The translations under genes and the position numbers were made by a program. Shown in pieces: positions 32,215 through 35,744 of a stretch of 35,744 bases of DNA; the stretch's first letter is position 1, and every line of letters begins with the position of its first letter. This stretch comes from Micromonospora sp. CPCC 205371 (lineage in GTDB: Bacteria > Actinomycetota > Actinomycetes > Mycobacteriales > Micromonosporaceae), in the NCBI RefSeq assembly GCF_026130045.1, contig NZ_JAIBNX010000079.1, forward strand, positions 1 to 35,744, in the 5' to 3' direction. A model generated the notes under the pieces. It made no database searches. It was not told where the DNA came from and saw nothing but the letters and a program-made list of their open reading frames with translations.

Positions 32215-32246
32215 CGCCCCGCGGCTCGCGATGGAGCCGCGGGGCG
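32215..32246 (-). terminator. Terminator hairpin after the M14 peptidase gene
   Basis: CGCCCCGCGGCTC (32215-32227) pairs perfectly with GAGCCGCGGGGCG (32234-32246), a 13-bp stem with a 6-nt loop, 14 nt past the peptidase stop. There is no U-tract. It separates the peptidase transcript from the riboswitch, only about 15 nt upstream of the likely riboswitch start. Confidence 0.65.
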
Positions 32247-32260
32247 GTGGGTGTGACCTG

Positions 32261-34111
32261 CTACGAGGCCGTGATCGTTACGTTGTCGACGCCCGCCTCG
32301 ACGAGGCTGGCGGTGGAGGCGTCGGCCGCCTCGATCAGGATGCTGACCGACTGCCCGGCGTACGGGGTCAGGTTGGCGTTGGCGGTCGCCCACGCGCCGT
32401 TGCGGTTACTCGCCGCGCCGGCCACGGTCAGGAGCGCCGTCGTGCCACCCGAGTGCACGACGCTCACGCGGAAGAAGTCCGCCGACGACGAGTTCGAGCC
32501 GTGAGCGAGGTACCAGGCGAACGACAGTGACAGCGTCCCGCTCGACGGCAGGGTCACCGCGGGCGAGCGCACGCTGGTCGTGCCGCCGTCGATGTCGTAG
32601 TCGCCGGCCGCCGTGCCCGCGAGCCGGCCGGTGACCAGGTCGTTGCTGCCGGCGAACGCGGCCAGCTGCTTGGCGCCGCTGGACGTGGTCGCCTGCGCGA
32701 CCCCGCGCTCCCAGACGCCGGTCGTGGCGGTGTCGGTGCCGCTCGCGTTGGTCGTCCAGCCGGTCGCGGTCTCCAGCGTGTCGGACCAGACCGTTGTGCC
32801 GCCGGTAGTGCCGCAGTACGTGCCCTGCATGCCGGTGGCGCGGTAGGGGCAGTCGGCGTACTCGGAGAGGATCAGCACCGCCTCACGGTTGCGCGAGGTC
32901 TGCGCGGGGATGACCTCGTCGGGCGGGTAGAAGCCGCCGCCGGTGGCCGAGCCCGGGTACATCTCGAAGGTGTACGCCCAGATGCCGTGCTGGCCCCACA
33001 TCCAGTCGATGCTGTCGCCGTCCGTGATGTACAGGTCGGACGACTGCTCGGGCGTGTAGCCGTTGGTGGCGGCCATCTGCTGCCCGATGGTCTGGAAGAC
33101 GGCCTGCTGGTCGGCGTTGAGCCCGGGCGCCGTGTTGGCGGTCGTGTACCCGTACGGCCAGAGGATCAGCTGGGAGTACGTGTGGAAGTCGATGTTGGCC
33201 TTGATTTGCTGCACGCCACCGACGACCCGGCTGTTGACGAAGTCGCGCAGCCGCTGGGTCTCCGGCGCGGAGAAGGGAGACGGGCCCCGATACGTATCGG
33301 AGCCGGTCGAGCCGGACGAGCCGCCACAGCAACCCCAGTTGTAGCTCCAGTTGCGGTTGAGGTCTGTGCCCACATTGGACGAGCCGCTGTTGGGTTGCCG
33401 GTTCTTGCGCCATGAGCGATACGAGCCCGTGGCGACGTCGTACTCGCTGCCGTCCGGGTTGACGGACGGGACGATCCAGATCTCGCGGGAGTTGACGACG
33501 TTGGTGACCCGAGAGTCGGAACCGTAGCTGTCCGTGAAGAGGTTGAGCAGGTAGATCGCCATCTCGACGGTCAGGTGCTCGCGCGCGTGCTGCTGGGAGT
33601 TGAAGAGGATCTCCGGCTCGGCCTCGTCGGTGGCCACGTTGTCGGAGATCTTGACGGCCATGATGTCGCGCCCCTCGTACGAGGTGCCGAGGCTTATCTT
33701 GCGAGCGATGCTCGAGTGGTCGGCGACCACCTGGTTGACCACCGCGGTCAGCTCGGCATAGTTGTGGTAGGCCGAGTCGGCGGGCGGGAAGTCCAATGTG
33801 CTCACGCCACCCGACGGCGGTGCCGCGGCTGGCACGGCCACGACCTGGAAGCCAAGCCGGATGATGGCTCGCACTTCTGATGGCGTCGCGGACACGTAGA
33901 TCTTTCCGTGCTCGATGTAGTCGATCGCGGCGCCCGTCCGGGCGATGGCATCGCGGTCCGCGAACGTCCGCGGGCCGATGACGGTGTACTGGCCAGCCAG
34001 AACGGCTGCCTTGGGGCCGGGCTCGGGTTCGGCGGTGACCGGGCTTCCTGTGATCAGGAGCAGCGCGGCGGCCGCCGTGGCGCCGAGGATGGTGATCCTG
34101 CGCAGTTGCAT
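32261..34111 (-). CDS. Secreted M14 zinc carboxypeptidase with C-terminal beta domain
   Basis: A 616-aa exported metallopeptidase. The ATG at 34111 has GGAGGT 8 nt upstream; the signal peptide is [28 protein letters not shown] propeptide-like region (about 30-115) ends before [14 protein letters not shown]. The M14 domain (about 118-425) shows the zinc motif HAREH (His and Glu), [14 protein letters not shown], the substrate-binding [13 protein letters not shown], the third zinc ligand in [15 protein letters not shown], and the catalytic Glu in YTFEMYPG. Residues 450-616 form a jelly-roll-like domain ([16 protein letters not shown] through [11 protein letters not shown]), often found after actinomycete secreted peptidases. 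It resembles the Streptomyces carboxypeptidase T/SG group. It is divergent from a C39-like peptidase gene. Confidence 0.93.
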   Translation of the reverse strand: MQLRRITILGATAAAALLLITGSPVTAEPEPGPKAAVLAGQYTVIGPRTFADRDAIARTGAAIDYIEHGKIYVSATPSEVRAIIRLGFQVVAVPAAAPPSGGVSTLDFPPADSAYHNYAELTAVVNQVVADHSSIARKISLGTSYEGRDIMAVKISDNVATDEAEPEILFNSQQHAREHLTVEMAIYLLNLFTDSYGSDSRVTNVVNSREIWIVPSVNPDGSEYDVATGSYRSWRKNRQPNSGSSNVGTDLNRNWSYNWGCCGGSSGSTGSDTYRGPSPFSAPETQRLRDFVNSRVVGGVQQIKANIDFHTYSQLILWPYGYTTANTAPGLNADQQAVFQTIGQQMAATNGYTPEQSSDLYITDGDSIDWMWGQHGIWAYTFEMYPGSATGGGFYPPDEVIPAQTSRNREAVLILSEYADCPYRATGMQGTYCGTTGGTTVWSDTLETATGWTTNASGTDTATTGVWERGVAQATTSSGAKQLAAFAGSNDLVTGRLAGTAAGDYDIDGGTTSVRSPAVTLPSSGTLSLSFAWYLAHGSNSSSADFFRVSVVHSGGTTALLTVAGAASNRNGAWATANANLTPYAGQSVSILIEAADASTASLVEAGVDNVTITAS

Positions 34112-34167
34112 GCGTGAACCTCCGGGGGTAGGGAGATCCGGTTACGTGATGAACAACTGCAACACCC

Positions 34168-34199
34168 ATCACATGGTCATATCAATATGTCAGTGTGAT
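34168..34199. promoter_or_regulatory. Interrupted 32-bp dyad between divergent peptidase genes
   Basis: ATCACA (34168-34173), CATAT (34178-34182), ATATG (34185-34189) and TGTGAT (34194-34199) are arranged symmetrically: outer arms 6 bp, inner arms 5 bp, equal 4-nt gaps, centre CA. It lies in an A/T-rich 160-nt gap, 57 nt from the M14 start and 73 nt from the C39-like start. Two-part symmetry suggests a dimer, or dimer of dimers, contacting two adjacent grooves. Confidence 0.55.
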
Positions 34200-34271
34200 C
34201 GTCTCGCCGGCAAAGATTTACCAACTGGATGGATCTGGCGAAAGTTGTCTTCGCGCGGAATAGTGACGGCT

Positions 34272-35594
34272 ATGGTCCGAACCACCGCTGCCCTCGCCGG
34301 CGTCACCGCCATCGCCGTCCTCGGTGCCGGGGCGCCCGCCCATGCCATCGCTCACTCCGCCACCCACTCCCTCACCCACGACGAGCAGGTTGTGTTTCAG
34401 GACTGGTCTACCTATAAGGACTGGCTCGGCGGCACCCATCAGGGCACGGTCGCCATTCCCGGGGTACGCACCGGCATCACCATGCTGAAACCCGCCGGCA
34501 CGATCGACTACGCCGACCCGCACACCGGCACCACGAGGACCTGGAAGTACGCGACGTGGACCTCGCCGGTGCGGCAGGTCGGGTTCGACGCCAGTGAACT
34601 CGTGGCATCGTGGAACGCCGAAACCCCCGCCGGCACCTGGATCCAGATCGAGATGCAGGGCACGTACAACACGGGCACCCAGACGCCCTGGTACGTGATG
34701 GGGCGCTGGGCCTCCGGCGACCAGGACATCAAGCGCACCAGCGTCAACCGGCAGGGCGATCCCTGGTCGACGATCTGGACCGACACGTTCTCCATCGACG
34801 ACGTCGCGGCCGGGGTCATGCTGCGCGGATATCAGCTGCGACTCACCCTGTACCGGGCGCCCGAGCAATGGCGGTCACCCCGAGTGTGGATGCTCGGCGC
34901 GATGAGCTCGTACGTGCCGGACCGCTTCAACGTCACCCCCAGCGCCGGGGGCATCGCGTGGGGCCGGGAACTGGCCGTGCCACGGTACTCGCAGAACATC
35001 CACACCGGGCATTACCCCGAGTACGACGGCGGTGGAGAGGCGTGGTGCTCGCCGACCTCGACCGAGATGGTCATCGAGTACTGGGGGCGCAAACCGTCCC
35101 AAGAGGACACGTCCTGGGTGGACCCGACGTACCCCGACCACACCGTCAACCACGCCGCGCGGATGGTCTACGACTACCAGTACGACGGGGCGGGGAACTG
35201 GCCGTTCAACACGGCGTACGCCGCCACCTTCCTGGGACTGGACGGGTTCGTGACCCGCCTGCACTCGCTCGACGACGTGGAGCGGCTCATCAAGGCGGGC
35301 ATCCCGGTGATCACGAGCCAGTCGTTCCTCGCCAGCGAACTCGACGGCGCCAACTACGGCACCGCTGGGCACCTGTTCGTCGTGGTCGGCTTCACGGACA
35401 ACGGGGACGTGGTGGTCAACGATCCCGCCTCATCGTCGAACGACGCTGTGCGCAACGTCTACAAGCGATCGCAGTTCGAGCAGATCTGGCTGCGTACGAA
35501 GCGGATCAACGCGAGCGGTGGGGTGTCGGGCGGTTCCGGCGGTATCGCGTACATCATCAAACCCTGGTGGAAGCCCATGCCTCGCGGCCTCTAG
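34272..35594 (+). CDS. Secreted C39-like papain-fold peptidase
   Basis: A 440-aa exported protein. The signal peptide is MVRTTAALAGVTAIAVLGAGAPAHA; a GTG three codons earlier (34263) is an alternative start and no Shine-Dalgarno decides. Residues 35-225 form a beta-rich domain I do not recognise (FQDWSTYKDWLGGTHQG through YRAPEQWRSPRVWMLGA), with an early WST/YKD segment common in actinomycete C39-like proteins. Residues 240-430 form the peptidase domain: catalytic Cys in EAWCSPTSTEMVIEYWG, His in GTAGHLFVVVGFTDNGD and Asp/Asn in VVVNDPASSSND. C39-like secreted proteins lack the ABC transporter part of bacteriocin-processing peptidases and probably act on cell wall or extracellular peptides. 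It is divergent from the M14 carboxypeptidase gene. Confidence 0.85.
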   Translation: MVRTTAALAGVTAIAVLGAGAPAHAIAHSATHSLTHDEQVVFQDWSTYKDWLGGTHQGTVAIPGVRTGITMLKPAGTIDYADPHTGTTRTWKYATWTSPVRQVGFDASELVASWNAETPAGTWIQIEMQGTYNTGTQTPWYVMGRWASGDQDIKRTSVNRQGDPWSTIWTDTFSIDDVAAGVMLRGYQLRLTLYRAPEQWRSPRVWMLGAMSSYVPDRFNVTPSAGGIAWGRELAVPRYSQNIHTGHYPEYDGGGEAWCSPTSTEMVIEYWGRKPSQEDTSWVDPTYPDHTVNHAARMVYDYQYDGAGNWPFNTAYAATFLGLDGFVTRLHSLDDVERLIKAGIPVITSQSFLASELDGANYGTAGHLFVVVGFTDNGDVVVNDPASSSNDAVRNVYKRSQFEQIWLRTKRINASGGVSGGSGGIAYIIKPWWKPMPRGL

Positions 35595-35744
35595 CCCGCG
35601 TTCCGCCCGCGCCCGCGTGGCGTGGCCCGCGCGGGGACATCGGGCGCGCGGCGCGCGGTCCGTGCGACGCCTGGTCCGTGCACCCGCGTCGGCGCGCGCG
35701 GTCGCCCGTCGCGTCGGTGCGCGGTCGCCCATCGCGCGGTCGCC
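35595..35744. other. GC-rich edge with short repeats
   Basis: Non-coding G/C-rich tail. GCGCGGTCGCCC occurs at 35696-35707 and 35719-35730, and again minus its last base at 35734-35744, where the window ends. The repeat array may continue beyond. The minus-strand frame here (about 35430-35732) overlaps the peptidase gene and has Arg/Ala-rich composition only. Confidence 0.4.

Noticed and set aside
35430..35732. Minus-strand gene at the right edge
   Set aside because: It overlaps the C39-like gene's conserved end and is Arg/Ala/Thr-rich without any motif.

Overview
The window is very GC-rich (most third codon positions are G or C), starts genes freely with GTG and TTG, and carries Tat and lipobox signals, a Wag31-type DivIVA paralogue, NarL-type two-component genes, LacI regulators and many secreted CBM-bearing carbohydrate-active enzymes. 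Together these point to a filamentous actinomycete, most likely Micromonosporaceae (Actinoplanes/Phytohabitans/Micromonospora type). The family-level placement is inference from gene style, not from a marker gene. It looks like ordinary chromosome: I see no integrase, transposase, tRNA, rRNA or CRISPR.

Layout. 0.2-2.7 kb: secreted glucuronoyl esterase (CE15 + CBM2) and an RraA-fold protein. 2.7-6.7 kb: a NatAB-type ABC exporter downstream of a histidine kinase/response regulator pair. 6.8-9.4 kb: a short Rho paralogue divergent from a WD40 beta-propeller lipoprotein. 9.4-10.9 kb: an NTF2-like protein divergent from a LuxR-type regulator, with a palindrome between them. 10.9-16.7 kb: an ABC exporter, a PhoX-like Tat-exported phosphatase, a sulfotransferase and a BspA-like leucine-rich-repeat lipoprotein. 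16.7-21.6 kb: plant cell wall genes, a GH43 + CBM42 enzyme whose promoter carries two LacI-type operators and a CBM35-PL11 rhamnogalacturonan lyase, with a small YcxB-like membrane protein between them. 21.6-23.8 kb: a small lipoprotein translationally coupled to a His-rich NicO-family nickel/cobalt transporter. 23.8-26.6 kb: a DivIVA-domain protein, then an ABC system whose ATPase gene has lost its middle while the permease is intact. 26.7-28.8 kb: an apparently autoregulated LacI regulator and a septum-formation-domain lipoprotein. 28.8-29.3 kb: a palindromic repeat element and a seven-copy 18-bp tandem repeat. 29.3-32.2 kb: a cobalamin uptake operon (SBP, permease, ATPase) under a cobalamin riboswitch. 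32.2-35.6 kb: divergent secreted M14 carboxypeptidase and C39-like peptidase sharing an intergenic region with a 32-bp interrupted dyad.

How it fits together. The CE15, GH43 and PL11 enzymes suit growth on plant matter: ester cleavage between lignin and glucuronoxylan, arabinose removal, and pectin backbone cleavage. At least GH43 looks LacI-controlled. A recurring feature is leaderless architecture: eight genes have an actinobacterial -10 hexamer (TANNNT) 6-7 nt upstream of an ATG or GTG. The items most worth a second look are the Rho paralogue with an altered RNA-binding motif, the deleted ABC ATPase, the dyad between the two peptidase genes, the repeat element at 29.0-29.24 kb, and two G/C homopolymer patches inside coding linkers that may be consensus errors. 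I did not find a clearly new multi-gene system.
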